35,335 nt of DNA from Bacteroides sp. (GTDB lineage: Bacteria; Bacteroidota; Bacteroidia; Bacteroidales; Muribaculaceae). Positions 25,015 through 33,709 of the stretch are shown here, one piece after another. The stretch spans positions 1 to 35,335 of the forward strand of contig JAAVDH010000034.1 of the NCBI GenBank assembly GCA_014801865.1. The letters run 5' to 3'. The number at the start of each line of letters is the position of its first letter. Position 1 is the stretch's first letter. Both the position numbers and the translations under genes were made by a program. Under the pieces are notes generated by a model, which did not search any database, was not told the DNA's origin, and was given only the letters and a program-made list of their open reading frames with translations.

Positions 25015-27099
25015 TTATTCGGTGAGATGGAGCATCACTTTGTTGCCGCGTCCTATGCGGGTGCCCGGCGATGGGTTCTGTCCGGCTACATATCCTGCTC
25101 CGGAGAAGCTGACACGGTATCCGGCGCGCTCAAGGGCATTGATGGCGTCGCGCAATCCGTAGCCTCTGACGTCGGGCACCCCGGCCTTGACGGCGTCGGG
25201 ATGTGACAGTGTGCGCTTCTTGCCCTTTATATCCAGGCGTGAACGCACCTTGCTCTGACGTGAGCGCTCTGCCGTGGCATATAATGTGGGGGTGGCATCG
25301 GGAGTCCCCTCCCCTTTGAAGTCGCTGCTATTGCCGAGCATGCCGCGTGAGAAGAGTTTCAGTGCCACGCCTTTAAGCACTTCACCACTGGTGCTTGCCG
25401 CTCCGAAGGCATTTTGCTTTGGATTGGCGGTGAGCACTATGCAGGAGTATTTGGGCGACTCCGCGGGAAAGAATCCGCAGAAGGCGAGGCGCTTCTTGGA
25501 GGTGTTGTATGATCCGTTTTCAATCATGTAGCATGTGCCTGTCTTGCCCGCGATGGCCACGTTGGTATCGCGCAGACGGCGTGCGGTGCCATGTTCGCCC
25601 CACACTACCTGGCGTAGCATGTCGCGCAGCAGTGCCGCATTTTTCTCACTACATGCGCGCTCGCGCACATAGGTGACGGGCATTACGGAGTCAAGTCCTT
25701 CGGAATTGCTGATGCCGGCCACAAGGCGTGGACGCACATATCGTCCGCCATTGGCTATCGCATTGTAAATCGATAGGGTATGGAGCGGGGGTATCTCCGT
25801 GGCATATCCGTAGCTCATACGCGACAGGGCTATGCGGCCTCCACGGTCGGAGGGCACACTGTCGATACGCGGGCCTCTCTCGCCGGCTATGCCGGTGCCG
25901 AGAGCGTCGAGAAAGCCAAGTTTCTTGAGGCGAGTATAGAATTCACCAGGATTTTTTTCATACTTGGAGGTGATGATTTTGGCCATGCCGATATTGGATG
26001 AGCGCTCTATGACCTCACTTACCGTTAGGCTGCCTACGCCGTGTGAATCGGTGATGGGGCGCCCTCCGGCGTATGCCCAGGAGTGGCCTGTGGAGAGCAC
26101 ACGGTTGGGACTGGTGACGATACCGTCTTCGAGGGCTATCATCATGGAGAGTGTCTTGACCACTGATCCGGGCTCAAATCCGAGTACCGCGCGGTTCATA
26201 CCCTCGATAAAGCCGGGGCCATGAGGATTGCGCTCAAGGTTGGATATGGCTTTGATGTCGCCGGTGGCCACTTCCATGAGCACGGCCACCCCCCAGTCGG
26301 CATTGACATATTCGAGGACGTTGTTGAGCTCGTTTTCCACGATGTCCTGCATATTGATGTCGATAGTGGTGCGTATGTCGTAGCCGGGACGTGCTGCGCG
26401 GTCGGTCCAGTTGACTATGCCTTTGGTGAGGGCTATCTTCTTTGACAGTCCCGGACGGCCGTAGAGAAGCGAGTCGAGCGCCATCTCCAGGCCGGATATG
26501 CCGTGGATGTCGGGATCGGTGGCTGTGGCGCCCACGCCTCCGATGCTTCGGCGGGCCATGTCGCCATAGGGGTTGACGCGACGCATGCGTATTTCCCATG
26601 TCAGGCCGCTGCGGTTGCGGTTGGGCTGATTGAAGAAGGGGAATGTGCGCAGTTCCTGAAGGTCGGCATTGCTGATATTATTGAGCAGCTTGTAGCTTCG
26701 GGGACGTTCGTTGCGGGGTTTAGCCAGCGGGGCGAGGAGATGGGAGCGCCACTCTGAGGCTGTGCGCACCGGAAACTTCGCCGCCATACATCGCGAGAGG
26801 GTGTCGATGTATTTATGTAGCGTATCCTCCTTGAATCGCTCGCTGCGGTAGTCTATGCGCACGGTATAGAAGCGGAGGTTGGTGGCCAGCACACTGCCGT
26901 CGCTGGCAAGGATATTGCCGCGCTCGGGGCGTATGACTTCGGTGCGGGCAAGTTCCTCGCTCGCCTTGCGGTTCCACTCCTCGGCACAGACTACGGTGGT
27001 GTCCACAAGCTTTGAGATGACCACTGCCGAAAAGATGGTCATCAGAAGGGCTATAAAGAGATAGCGGCCTATGATTTTTGCTCTGTTGCCTTTCTTCAT
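25015..27099 (-). CDS. ftsI: Penicillin-binding protein FtsI (PBP3-like) with PASTA domain
   Basis: Septal transpeptidase paired with FtsW. It has an N-terminal transmembrane helix (about residues 10-30) and a PBP dimerisation domain starting at RPERGNILASDG. The transpeptidase active-site motifs are SVVK at 312-315, SSN at 367-369 and KTG at 519-521. A C-terminal PASTA domain (about 636-693) begins VPDVRGYGLRDAINALERAG. Its 694 residues fit Bacteroidetes PBPs of this type. The start overlaps the ftsL-like stop by 4 bases, indicating coupled translation. Confidence 0.95.
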   Translation of the reverse strand: MKKGNRAKIIGRYLFIALLMTIFSAVVISKLVDTTVVCAEEWNRKASEELARTEVIRPERGNILASDGSVLATNLRFYTVRIDYRSERFKEDTLHKYIDTLSRCMAAKFPVRTASEWRSHLLAPLAKPRNERPRSYKLLNNISNADLQELRTFPFFNQPNRNRSGLTWEIRMRRVNPYGDMARRSIGGVGATATDPDIHGISGLEMALDSLLYGRPGLSKKIALTKGIVNWTDRAARPGYDIRTTIDINMQDIVENELNNVLEYVNADWGVAVLMEVATGDIKAISNLERNPHGPGFIEGMNRAVLGFEPGSVVKTLSMMIALEDGIVTSPNRVLSTGHSWAYAGGRPITDSHGVGSLTVSEVIERSSNIGMAKIITSKYEKNPGEFYTRLKKLGFLDALGTGIAGERGPRIDSVPSDRGGRIALSRMSYGYATEIPPLHTLSIYNAIANGGRYVRPRLVAGISNSEGLDSVMPVTYVRERACSEKNAALLRDMLRQVVWGEHGTARRLRDTNVAIAGKTGTCYMIENGSYNTSKKRLAFCGFFPAESPKYSCIVLTANPKQNAFGAASTSGEVLKGVALKLFSRGMLGNSSDFKGEGTPDATPTLYATAERSRQSKVRSRLDIKGKKRTLSHPDAVKAGVPDVRGYGLRDAINALERAGYRVSFSGAGYVAGQNPSPGTRIGRGNKVMLHLTE

Positions 27100-27431
27100 C
27101 GCGACTCGGAGGGTAACTTAAAGGGTGGACGGTCTTGTACGTAGAGTCCCAGGGAGAGGGAGTCGACCAGATGCTGCATGCGGCTCTCGCGGGTGCGGCT
27201 CATGAAGGCGCTGCGGGCACGCACACATTCGGTCTTGGCCACTTCGAGCACACCGTTGAGGCGGCGTATCTCTTCCATGGATGTCTGGTTTTCGTATTTG
27301 TCGGTGATATATAGCATCACCACAGCCATGAGGGTGGTGATGAAGAGCCAGTGGCGCGTGAAGATGTCACTCGAAAGCACGCGTCCACGGAGTATGGTGA
27401 GTATAAGTGATTGCTTCTGTTTCTTTGCCAT
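27096..27431 (-). CDS. ftsL: FtsL-like small bitopic division protein
   Basis: A 111-residue protein between rsmH and ftsI, the position of FtsL. A basic cytoplasmic stretch of ~28 residues precedes one transmembrane segment (WLFITTLMAVVMLYITD). A predicted helical, coiled-coil-prone region follows (MEEIRRLNGVLEVAKTECVRARSAF). FtsL proteins are poorly conserved, so the call rests on topology and position. It overlaps ftsI by 4 bases. Confidence 0.85.
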   Translation of the reverse strand: MAKKQKQSLILTILRGRVLSSDIFTRHWLFITTLMAVVMLYITDKYENQTSMEEIRRLNGVLEVAKTECVRARSAFMSRTRESRMQHLVDSLSLGLYVQDRPPFKLPSESR

Positions 27432-27500
27432 TGCAGGGAGAGGGTTCGGGGGGAGGGATAATGTGGTAGTGTGGATTAATGACCGGGGGGTGAAATCAAA

Positions 27501-28409
27501 TCAGAGGCGCTCGGCCACTCTCATCTTGGCGCTGCGTGAGCGGGGGTTGACCTCCAGTTCTTCAGGCGAAGCCACTATGGGACGTCCGGTGAGAGTACGC
27601 ATCGGCGACAGCCTACGGCCGAAGAAGTCTTTTTCATCATGGCCCGAGAGATTGCCTGTGCGCATGAAGTTCTTGACGAGCCGGTCTTCAAGGGAGTGGT
27701 AGGTGATGACTACCAGACGTCCTCCGGGACTGAGCACCTTCAATGACTCTTCGAGGAAATCGCGGAGGGCATCAAGTTCCTTGTTGACTTCGATACGCAG
27801 GGCCTGAAAGAGCATGGCGAGTTCTTTCTTTTCCTGACGGGGGTTGATGAGCGGGCGCACTGTCTCGAGAAGGCGCTCTACGGTGTCCACCGGGGCTTGT
27901 TCGCGAGCCTTGACTATGGCTGAGGCCAGGCGGCGGGCATTGGAGAGTTCGCCGTAGAGACGGAATATCTCGGTGAGACGCTCGGGCGAGGCCTCGGCAA
28001 GGATGTCGGCGGCCGAGGAGGTGGTGTGGCGGTTCATGCGCATGTCAAGGGCGCCTTCCCAGCGGAATGAAAATCCGCGTGAGGCGTCGTCGAAGTGGTG
28101 TGACGATACTCCGAGGTCAGCGAGAATTCCGTCGACATGGTCTACTCCGTAGTAGCGCATGAAGTTGCGCATGTATCGGAAGTTGGAGTATACCATTGTG
28201 AAACGGTCGTCGGCCCACGCACGTCTTACGGCGTCCTCATCCTGGTCAAAGGAGTAGAGATGTCCTGAGGGGCCGAGGCGTTCCATGATGGCACGCGAAT
28301 GGCCGCCTCCACCGAAGGTGGCGTCAATGTATATGCCGTCGGGGCGTATGTCAAGCCATTCAAGGGCCTCCGGCAAGAGCACCGGCACGTGATATTGCTG
28401 TTCGCTCAT
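27501..28409 (-). CDS. rsmH: 16S rRNA m4C1402 methyltransferase
   Basis: SAM-dependent N4-methylation of C1402 in 16S rRNA. It has the SAM-binding IDATFGGGGHSRAI at residues 28-41, FDQDEDAVRRAW, and the C-terminal VITYHSLEDRLVKNF signature. Its 302 residues are standard. It is the first gene of the dcw cluster here; the mraZ regulator that often precedes it is not present in the sequence just upstream. A 176-base leader region contains a small perfect hairpin. Confidence 0.96.
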   Translation of the reverse strand: MSEQQYHVPVLLPEALEWLDIRPDGIYIDATFGGGGHSRAIMERLGPSGHLYSFDQDEDAVRRAWADDRFTMVYSNFRYMRNFMRYYGVDHVDGILADLGVSSHHFDDASRGFSFRWEGALDMRMNRHTTSSAADILAEASPERLTEIFRLYGELSNARRLASAIVKAREQAPVDTVERLLETVRPLINPRQEKKELAMLFQALRIEVNKELDALRDFLEESLKVLSPGGRLVVITYHSLEDRLVKNFMRTGNLSGHDEKDFFGRRLSPMRTLTGRPIVASPEELEVNPRSRSAKMRVAERL

Positions 28410-28585
28410 AAGCGACTGATGATTACTGATTTACAATAGCCAAGTGGCCGCCCGGGCACATCCCCGGATGAGGATGTGTCACACGCGGCAATTTGGAGGT
28501 GTAAAATTACAATTTTCTCGCAAGAATTTACATACCCAAATTCGGGAAAATTCAAAGAAAATCCGGATGCAATTGTAAATAATTT
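28410..28585 (-). other. rsmH upstream region with leader hairpin
   Basis: CACATCC (28457-28463) and GGATGTG (28472-28478) form a perfect 7-bp hairpin upstream of rsmH. The stretch towards the sirtuin gene is AT-rich and holds a -7-like TAATTTTA, but without a well-placed -33 box. It should contain the dcw promoter; I cannot define it. Confidence 0.4.
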
Positions 28586-29287
28586 TTAAAGCATTTCGGC
28601 GAGTGTGCGCAGACCTTCGGAAGCGGTCATCTTGAGCACGGTGACTCCGGCGGGTACGGGTGCCGGTGAGGGGTCGATATAATATACCGGCACTCCGGCA
28701 CGTACATAGTGAAGCAGTCCGGCCGCGGGGTAGACATTGAGCGAAGTACCTATGACCACGAAGATATCGGCCTCACTGACAAGTTCGATGGCGGGCTCGA
28801 TGGCAGGCACAGCCTCCTGAAAGAACACTATGTGGGGCCTTACGCGGTGACCCTCGATGAGAGTGTCGGGAGTGGTGTCGAGCGAATCGGGCGCGAGGGT
28901 GAAGATAAGCGAGGGATCGTCTACGGCACGCACCTTCATCAGTTCGCCATGAAGGTGAAGCACATTGGTGCTTCCGGCACGCTCATGCAGGTCATCGACG
29001 TTCTGTGTGATGACGTATACGTCGTAGTCCTTCTCCAGAGCGGCTATAGCATAGTGGCCGGCATTGGGAAAGGCTTTTATAAGGTCGTGGCGACGCTGGT
29101 TGTAGAACTTGTGGACCAGTGCGGGATTGCGCACATAGCCGTCGTGGCTGGCTACATCCATCACGGGATACTGCTCCCACAGTCCCCCGCTGTCGCGAAA
29201 AGTCGAAATACCGCTCTCGGCGCTCATGCCCGCGCCGGTGGAAATCACCAGTTTTTTCTTCTTATCCGAGTATTTATCCATCTTCAT
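28586..29287 (-). CDS. cobB: Sir2-family NAD-dependent deacylase, without zinc cysteines
   Basis: Sirtuin that removes acyl groups from protein lysines using NAD. NAD-binding GAGMSAESGISTFRD is near the N-terminus, followed by TQNVDDLHERAG and the catalytic-His motif HLHGE. RPHIVFFQEAVP and VIGTSLNVYPAAG follow. The two Cys pairs of the usual zinc module are missing: between HLHGE and RPHIVFF there is only a short region with no cysteine. The 233-residue length is accordingly at the short end. The start may be the third codon's neighbour Met instead. It is transcribed alone, with a -7-like box at 29383-29390. Confidence 0.88.
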   Translation of the reverse strand: MKMDKYSDKKKKLVISTGAGMSAESGISTFRDSGGLWEQYPVMDVASHDGYVRNPALVHKFYNQRRHDLIKAFPNAGHYAIAALEKDYDVYVITQNVDDLHERAGSTNVLHLHGELMKVRAVDDPSLIFTLAPDSLDTTPDTLIEGHRVRPHIVFFQEAVPAIEPAIELVSEADIFVVIGTSLNVYPAAGLLHYVRAGVPVYYIDPSPAPVPAGVTVLKMTASEGLRTLAEML

Positions 29288-29382
29288 ATCCGAGGTTTTT
29301 ATCTGTTTAATTCTGAGGCTTTAGCTATATGACCTCCTGATGCTTTATCTATATGATATTATATGATCATACAAACTATTGA

Positions 29383-29390
29383 CAAATATA
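29383..29390 (-). promoter_or_regulatory. Possible -7 box for the sirtuin gene
   Basis: Minus strand TATATTTG matches TAnnTTTG about 95 bases before the start. No good TTTG is seen at the -33 position, so this is weak. Confidence 0.35.
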
Positions 29391-29464
29391 CTTATTCTAC
29401 AATGTGAGTCATAGAAAGTTTGAAAAAAAATCATGAAAACGCCCGAAAACACCCCCATGAACGA

Positions 29465-29494
29465 TTGCCCATTAAAAAACTATTGCTACCTTTG
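29465..29494 (+). promoter_or_regulatory. Promoter of tRNA-Ser
   Basis: TTG (29465-29467), 19-nt spacer, and TACCTTTG (29487-29494) match the Bacteroidetes consensus and end 13 bases before the tRNA. Confidence 0.75.
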
Positions 29495-29507
29495 TAGCCA
29501 CAATCAC

Positions 29508-29595
29508 GGAGTGGTGCTCGAGTGGCTGAAGAGGCACGCCTGGAAAGCGTGTATACCCCAAAAGGGTATCCCGAGTTCGAATCTCGGTCACTCCG
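29508..29595 (+). tRNA. tRNA-Ser (anticodon GGA)
   Basis: Class II tRNA of 88 nt. The acceptor GGAGTGG pairs with TCACTCC, and the discriminator is G as in serine tRNAs. The anticodon stem CACGC/GCGTG encloses CTGGAAA (anticodon GGA). A long variable arm (ACCCC-AAA-AGGGT type) and T-arm CCGAG-TTCGAAT-CTCGG follow. CCA is not encoded. Confidence 0.95.
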
Positions 29596-29612
29596 CAAAC
29601 AATCAGCGACAG

Positions 29613-29648
29613 AAATCCCGCAAGCACACTTGCCTGCGGGATTTTTTG
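29613..29648. terminator. Terminator after tRNA-Ser
   Basis: AAATCCCGCA pairs with TGCGGGATTT around a short loop, followed by a T run on the plus strand. It lies 18 bases after the tRNA. The symmetrical A/T flanks would let it also serve the convergent flippase-like gene. Confidence 0.85.
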
Positions 29649-29777
29649 CCATTTGCCCCACCTCCCCGCAAGCGGGGATCACCCCAGACACAAAGCCCGC
29701 AAGTCACTGCCCGCCAGACATTCCTGTATCTCAACCGCATTGCAGAATCCATCACACGACCCATCATCCTTCCCTTT

Positions 29778-30878
29778 CTACTGCTTGTGGAGATGATGAT
29801 GGTCGTAGACTACGTAGGCTGCACTGATGATGCCGAGGAGCACCTGGGTGAGTGTCTGGAAGGCCCATACCACCATGGCGAAGGCTGTGGCATCCGTGGT
29901 GTTGACTCCATATAGCGACAGTGCAAAGATAACAGCCAAGTTCCACGGGCCGAGTCCTCCGGAGGCAGGTATGGCTATGCTCAGTGAGCCGAAAACGAAC
30001 ACTACCAAACCGGGTAAGAGGCCGTAGTAGAGATCAGGACGTATGAGCGACCGGGTGAAGGGAAATGCAAAGAAGCAGAGATAGGTCAGAAGGAAGTAGG
30101 CCACCCATATCAGCAACGTATACATCCAGAAACGCAACTGATGCTTCATGGTGAATAGAACCTTGAAACCTGACCATATATTGTAGGCCTCGTTCCTTAT
30201 ACGGAGCACGAGTTTATTCTGCGAGTGAGAATATATTAGCCAGATGGTGACGGAAAATGCAAGTCCGACAGCAGTCCATAAGTAGGGAGACGAAAACAAG
30301 GTTACTGCCGCACGTCCCAACTTATAATGCTCTAAAAACTTACTCAGCACAGGATTGGCCACGACAAAGGCTACTGCGGTAAGCAGCACAATCATAATAG
30401 CATCGGAAATACGGTCGCCCAAGTCGGTACCGACCACAGTGGTCAGCGAAGCCTTCTGACGACGCGACACATAGAGGCATCGCCATACTTCCCCCATGCC
30501 TGAAAGAACGAGATTGAGCGCATAGGCACCATATATGGAAACCATCTCGGCAAAAGGAGGCATACGCTTCACACCTGCAGCTCGCAATTGTATACCCCAT
30601 CGCACCCCTCTTATCGAACGTGACGCTATCAAAACGATACACATAACGATAAGCCATGTGTAATCGCATGATTCGCGGGTAATACGGACCACTGTGTGCA
30701 CATCAACCTTATGGAACATCCACCCTAATAGGGCCACAGATACGCCAACCGACAGCAGGCCTGTCAGTACGGTTCGAAAGTCTTTCCTGACATCCTTTTT
30801 CCTGATATTCCTATGAGATTTCGCGCCCCCATTATTAGAAGGCGGAGTCGTAGTTATATTGTTTTCTGCCATGGACAT
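29778..30878 (-). CDS. Flippase-like (lysylphosphatidylglycerol synthase TM / UPF0104) membrane protein
   Basis: Integral membrane protein of the family that includes the MprF N-terminal flippase domain and archaeal AglD. About eight hydrophobic helices start near residue 33 (TVLTGLLSVGVSVALLGWMF). The family features SIRGVRWGIQLRAAG, ALNLVLSGMGEVWRCLYVSR and the C-terminal SIAIPASGGLGPWNLAVIF are present. A polar, cytoplasmic N-terminus of ~30 residues precedes helix 1. There is no synthase domain, so if it moves a lipid it would flip one made elsewhere. Its 366 residues fit. Substrate unknown. Confidence 0.85.
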   Translation of the reverse strand: MSMAENNITTTPPSNNGGAKSHRNIRKKDVRKDFRTVLTGLLSVGVSVALLGWMFHKVDVHTVVRITRESCDYTWLIVMCIVLIASRSIRGVRWGIQLRAAGVKRMPPFAEMVSIYGAYALNLVLSGMGEVWRCLYVSRRQKASLTTVVGTDLGDRISDAIMIVLLTAVAFVVANPVLSKFLEHYKLGRAAVTLFSSPYLWTAVGLAFSVTIWLIYSHSQNKLVLRIRNEAYNIWSGFKVLFTMKHQLRFWMYTLLIWVAYFLLTYLCFFAFPFTRSLIRPDLYYGLLPGLVVFVFGSLSIAIPASGGLGPWNLAVIFALSLYGVNTTDATAFAMVVWAFQTLTQVLLGIISAAYVVYDHHHLHKQ

Positions 30879-30994
30879 GTTCTTAACTTGAAATACTTCT
30901 TGTTAAAACGCATCAATCATTTCATTAGTTTGAACAGCCACTTCTATCATATCCTTTTTTCCCGACTCCGGTCTTGTGTCTGGATGGATATACA

Positions 30995-32107
30995 TCAATT
31001 GTGACACAGGAGGTCGTAGACGGCAGCTGAAATGCGCGCTATGGCCTCGGAAGCTGTGGATTCCGGAGCTGATATGTCCTTGACAAAGATGGCCAGACTG
31101 TAGCTCGTGCCATCGGGAAGCATGATGTAGGCTACGTCATTGTGGGCGGCCAATATGCCGTTGGAGCTGTAGCCCGATCCGGTCTTATGGGCTACAGTAA
31201 CACCTTTTTTGCTTGCGAGCGGTGCTACGATGCGGTCGGTACCCGTTGTACACTCGCTCAGCGCCTTGGTAATGAATGTCTCCTTATCGGCGGAGAGGAT
31301 GCTGTCGGTAAACAGGCGATTGATGAGCATGGCCGCGCCCAGGGGTGAGGTGTAGTTGTCGTACGCCTTACTATGATCTGCTGCCATGACCTCCTCTGTG
31401 AAGGCTATCTGAAATGTTCGGCGGGGTATGATGGTCGCTATCAGGCTATCGGTGACTGAGGTGTTTACTATTCGGTTGAAGAGCAGATTACTCGCGTTGT
31501 TATCGCTCTGAATCAGAGAATAGCGTAGCAGTTCACCGACAGTTAGTGATATCTCAGCGTCAGGATGATTTTCTGAGTCACGAATGTAGTCTTTTAGCAT
31601 CGGACTCCATGTGTTGGGGTCAAGACTTGATATCTTTACACTCACCACCGTATCAAGCGGAGTTCCCGTATGGTCAAAGACGCTACATAGCGCAATGGCT
31701 TGATGCATCTTAAAAACGCTCATCATGGGGTAGACGCTACGGTCATTCAAGGTAATGGTGTCGTGCGTGAAGGATGTGTGGTGCTTACGCTTTGAGCCAT
31801 TGAGGATTAGTGCTACACCTATCTCTCCATCGTAGTCAGCAGCTATATGGGCGATAGTGTCGGTAAGCATCGCGGCTTGCTGCGGCGACAAGAGGGTGGA
31901 GGAGGTGGTGTCATTCGTAGACTCACAGCCGAAGGAGCAATGTTTGGCAGGCCACGACAAGAGTCCAGTCAGCAGTAGAAATGTATATACGCGGGTGACG
32001 AAACGCACCTTACGATCTCTAATTTTCTTGCGGTTTCTGTAGCGAAGGTTTAAGGGCTGTGTCTCATGATCCATGATTGCGGCAGATTTGTTATTGGACT
32101 CATCCAA
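30995..32107 (-). CDS. Class A beta-lactamase (subclass A2-like)
   Basis: Serine beta-lactamase fold, hydrolysing beta-lactam antibiotics in the periplasm. The nucleophile motif SVFK is at residues 130-133, SDN at 201-203 and KTG at 308-310. The Omega-loop region FTEEVMAADHSKAYDNYTSP resembles subclass A2 enzymes (CfxA/CepA/PER relatives of Bacteroidetes). A long basic N-terminal region precedes a hydrophobic segment (about 37-52, VTRVYTFLLLTGLLSW), probably a signal or anchor. The start could also be Met12. I recognise the class but not a specific named enzyme. It lies 36 bases after the GNAT gene. Confidence 0.9.
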   Translation of the reverse strand: MDESNNKSAAIMDHETQPLNLRYRNRKKIRDRKVRFVTRVYTFLLLTGLLSWPAKHCSFGCESTNDTTSSTLLSPQQAAMLTDTIAHIAADYDGEIGVALILNGSKRKHHTSFTHDTITLNDRSVYPMMSVFKMHQAIALCSVFDHTGTPLDTVVSVKISSLDPNTWSPMLKDYIRDSENHPDAEISLTVGELLRYSLIQSDNNASNLLFNRIVNTSVTDSLIATIIPRRTFQIAFTEEVMAADHSKAYDNYTSPLGAAMLINRLFTDSILSADKETFITKALSECTTGTDRIVAPLASKKGVTVAHKTGSGYSSNGILAAHNDVAYIMLPDGTSYSLAIFVKDISAPESTASEAIARISAAVYDLLCHN

Positions 32108-32143
32108 TTATTCAGAGGAGTATATGTATGATTCAGGGGTGAT

Positions 32144-33037
32144 TTATACCAGGGGTTTGCACATCTCATACTGGTCGCAGCTGAGGGTGAATCCCGAACG
32201 ACACAGAAACTCTCCCATGGCCTCACAGGAGTGGTCTACGTTAAGCACTTTCGCACGGTCAATACGGTTGTGGCCTATCAGTTCGCTGAGCAGACGAGAA
32301 CCTATTCCTTTGCGGCGGTGAGTCGGGTCGACGGCCACTTGCGTGATATCGCCATAGGCTGTCTCGGATATGCCCATGCCTACTGGAATACCACCGCTAT
32401 AAGCTATGAGGCAGGTAAATGCTTCGGGGTTTCTCCTCACGGAGTCAAATGAGTTTTGCCACGATGGGGTGAAGTCAATGAACGAGGTGCACCGCTGCGC
32501 TTCATCCACAGCCATCTCCCGTATCTCTATATCGCGATTAGCCTTGTCGGCCAGTGAGTCGAGTGCCTGTTGATTGTCGGCCGTGTAGCAGTCGAGCCGG
32601 CGCACTGTCTCGAAGCCTTGGCGCGAATATATTTTCACGGCGGGAGTGTTGTGGGTAAGCACCTCCAAAAGATAATTCTCTATTCCGGCTTGCTTAAGAT
32701 GGGTGAGCGAATAACTGAAAATACGGTCGGTAAGCCCTTGCCCGCGATACTCCTTGATAGTACCCGTGCCAGTGTCATAAGCCGTGGCTCGTCCGCCATG
32801 GTTTCCTATACCGTTGAGGATAAATGACACAATACGTCCCTCATCGTCAAACGCAGCGAAGGATAGCTCCATCTTAGCGCCTCGACGCCTGAGCATGGCT
32901 GCCAGCGACTCCTCGTCAAGCGTCATACCATAGTCGGCAAACGCATTCAGAAACGCCTCGGCCACTACCTCGAAGGGCACCCCCTTCAGACTCCTTATAT
33001 TAATCTTCTCAATACTAATTTTCTCAGTAGTATTCAT
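32144..33037 (-). CDS. Tandem GNAT-fold N-acetyltransferase
   Basis: Acetyl-CoA-dependent acyltransferase with two GNAT folds. The N-terminal half has EYRGQGLTDRIFSYSL and a C-terminal strand EVLTHNTPAVKIYSRQGFE. The C-terminal half carries the clear acetyl-CoA signature VDPTHRRKGIGSRLL, then VLNVDHSCEAMGEFLCRSGF. The 297-residue two-domain arrangement is common in GNATs of unknown substrate. It is likely co-transcribed with the beta-lactamase just downstream. A -7-like TATATTTG (33083-33076) precedes it without a good -33 box. Confidence 0.85.
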   Translation of the reverse strand: MNTTEKISIEKINIRSLKGVPFEVVAEAFLNAFADYGMTLDEESLAAMLRRRGAKMELSFAAFDDEGRIVSFILNGIGNHGGRATAYDTGTGTIKEYRGQGLTDRIFSYSLTHLKQAGIENYLLEVLTHNTPAVKIYSRQGFETVRRLDCYTADNQQALDSLADKANRDIEIREMAVDEAQRCTSFIDFTPSWQNSFDSVRRNPEAFTCLIAYSGGIPVGMGISETAYGDITQVAVDPTHRRKGIGSRLLSELIGHNRIDRAKVLNVDHSCEAMGEFLCRSGFTLSCDQYEMCKPLV

Positions 33038-33127
33038 AATCAGTAGTTAATATGTCAAGCATTTACTCACGTCTACAAATATAGCTACTTTTTCCCAATT
33101 CCGCCCCTTAATTATACTATCCTAAGC

Positions 33128-33157
33128 TTTGATTTAAAAGAATAATTTGTATATTTG
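33128..33157 (+). promoter_or_regulatory. Probable promoter of the small membrane protein gene
   Basis: Plus strand TTTG (33128-33131), 18-nt spacer, TATATTTG (33150-33157). The spacer is one base shorter than the usual 19-21. It implies a ~145-nt leader, in which I see no recognisable riboswitch. Confidence 0.55.
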
Positions 33158-33309
33158 CGGAGTTGTCGTTTGAAATCTGATAAACACTAATAGTAACTCG
33201 AAAGAATAGATGCTGATGTAGTGCTTGAGGCTGTAAAGAATGACATTCCCGCCTGATTGCTAATTATCCAGAGTGCGATAAAAGTATGTAATGTGAAATT
33301 TTAAATTAT

Positions 33310-33687
33310 ATGGGACTTGAGGTAAGACATAAGCGGCTGTATGCCTTTTATAATAGCCTGGTACTTAATGTGCTGATGTGCGTTGAGGTGATATTGCTGT
33401 GTGTGATGGGTTATAGTCGGCTGATGGTATTGCCTGGGGTTTTTGCCGGTATACTATTGTTGGTTATGCTCGGATATAGCGCGTGGCTGTGGATAAAGAA
33501 GCCACGAGAAATTATCATTGATAAATGGCTGGCAGATGTGTCGGCGTACTCTACTATTTTATTCCTTATAGTGCTTGCGATTGACCCTGATGACCGATGG
33601 TGGTATCTTGTGCCGGCGGCATGTACTTTCATAATCCTGATCACAGCTCTTATCAGAAAGAGGTTGCAGAAGTTCTCCATATCATAG
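33310..33687 (+). CDS. Small four-helix membrane protein of unknown function
   Basis: 125 residues with four hydrophobic segments: about 15-33 (NSLVLNVLMCVEVILLCVM), 38-58 (VLPGVFAGILLLVMLGYSAW), 75-93 (VSAYSTILFLIVLAI) and 100-116 (WYLVPAACTFIILITALI). The loop between helices 2 and 3 is basic and polar, and the C-terminus is basic (RKRLQKF). I do not recognise the family. A promoter upstream and a consistent helix pattern argue that it is real. Confidence 0.7.
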   Translation: MGLEVRHKRLYAFYNSLVLNVLMCVEVILLCVMGYSRLMVLPGVFAGILLLVMLGYSAWLWIKKPREIIIDKWLADVSAYSTILFLIVLAIDPDDRWWYLVPAACTFIILITALIRKRLQKFSIS

Positions 33688-33709
33688 TAGCTCGCTTTGT
33701 GGAAAGGGA

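Noticed and set aside
24493-25206. 237-codon plus-strand ORF across the murE-ftsI spacer
   Set aside because: Antisense to murE and ftsI, both well supported; no domain recognised.
29660-29700. Second small GC palindrome (CCCCGC-AA-GCGGGG) after the tRNA terminator
   Set aside because: Short, without a T run on either strand; not enough to call a terminator or a CRISPR repeat.
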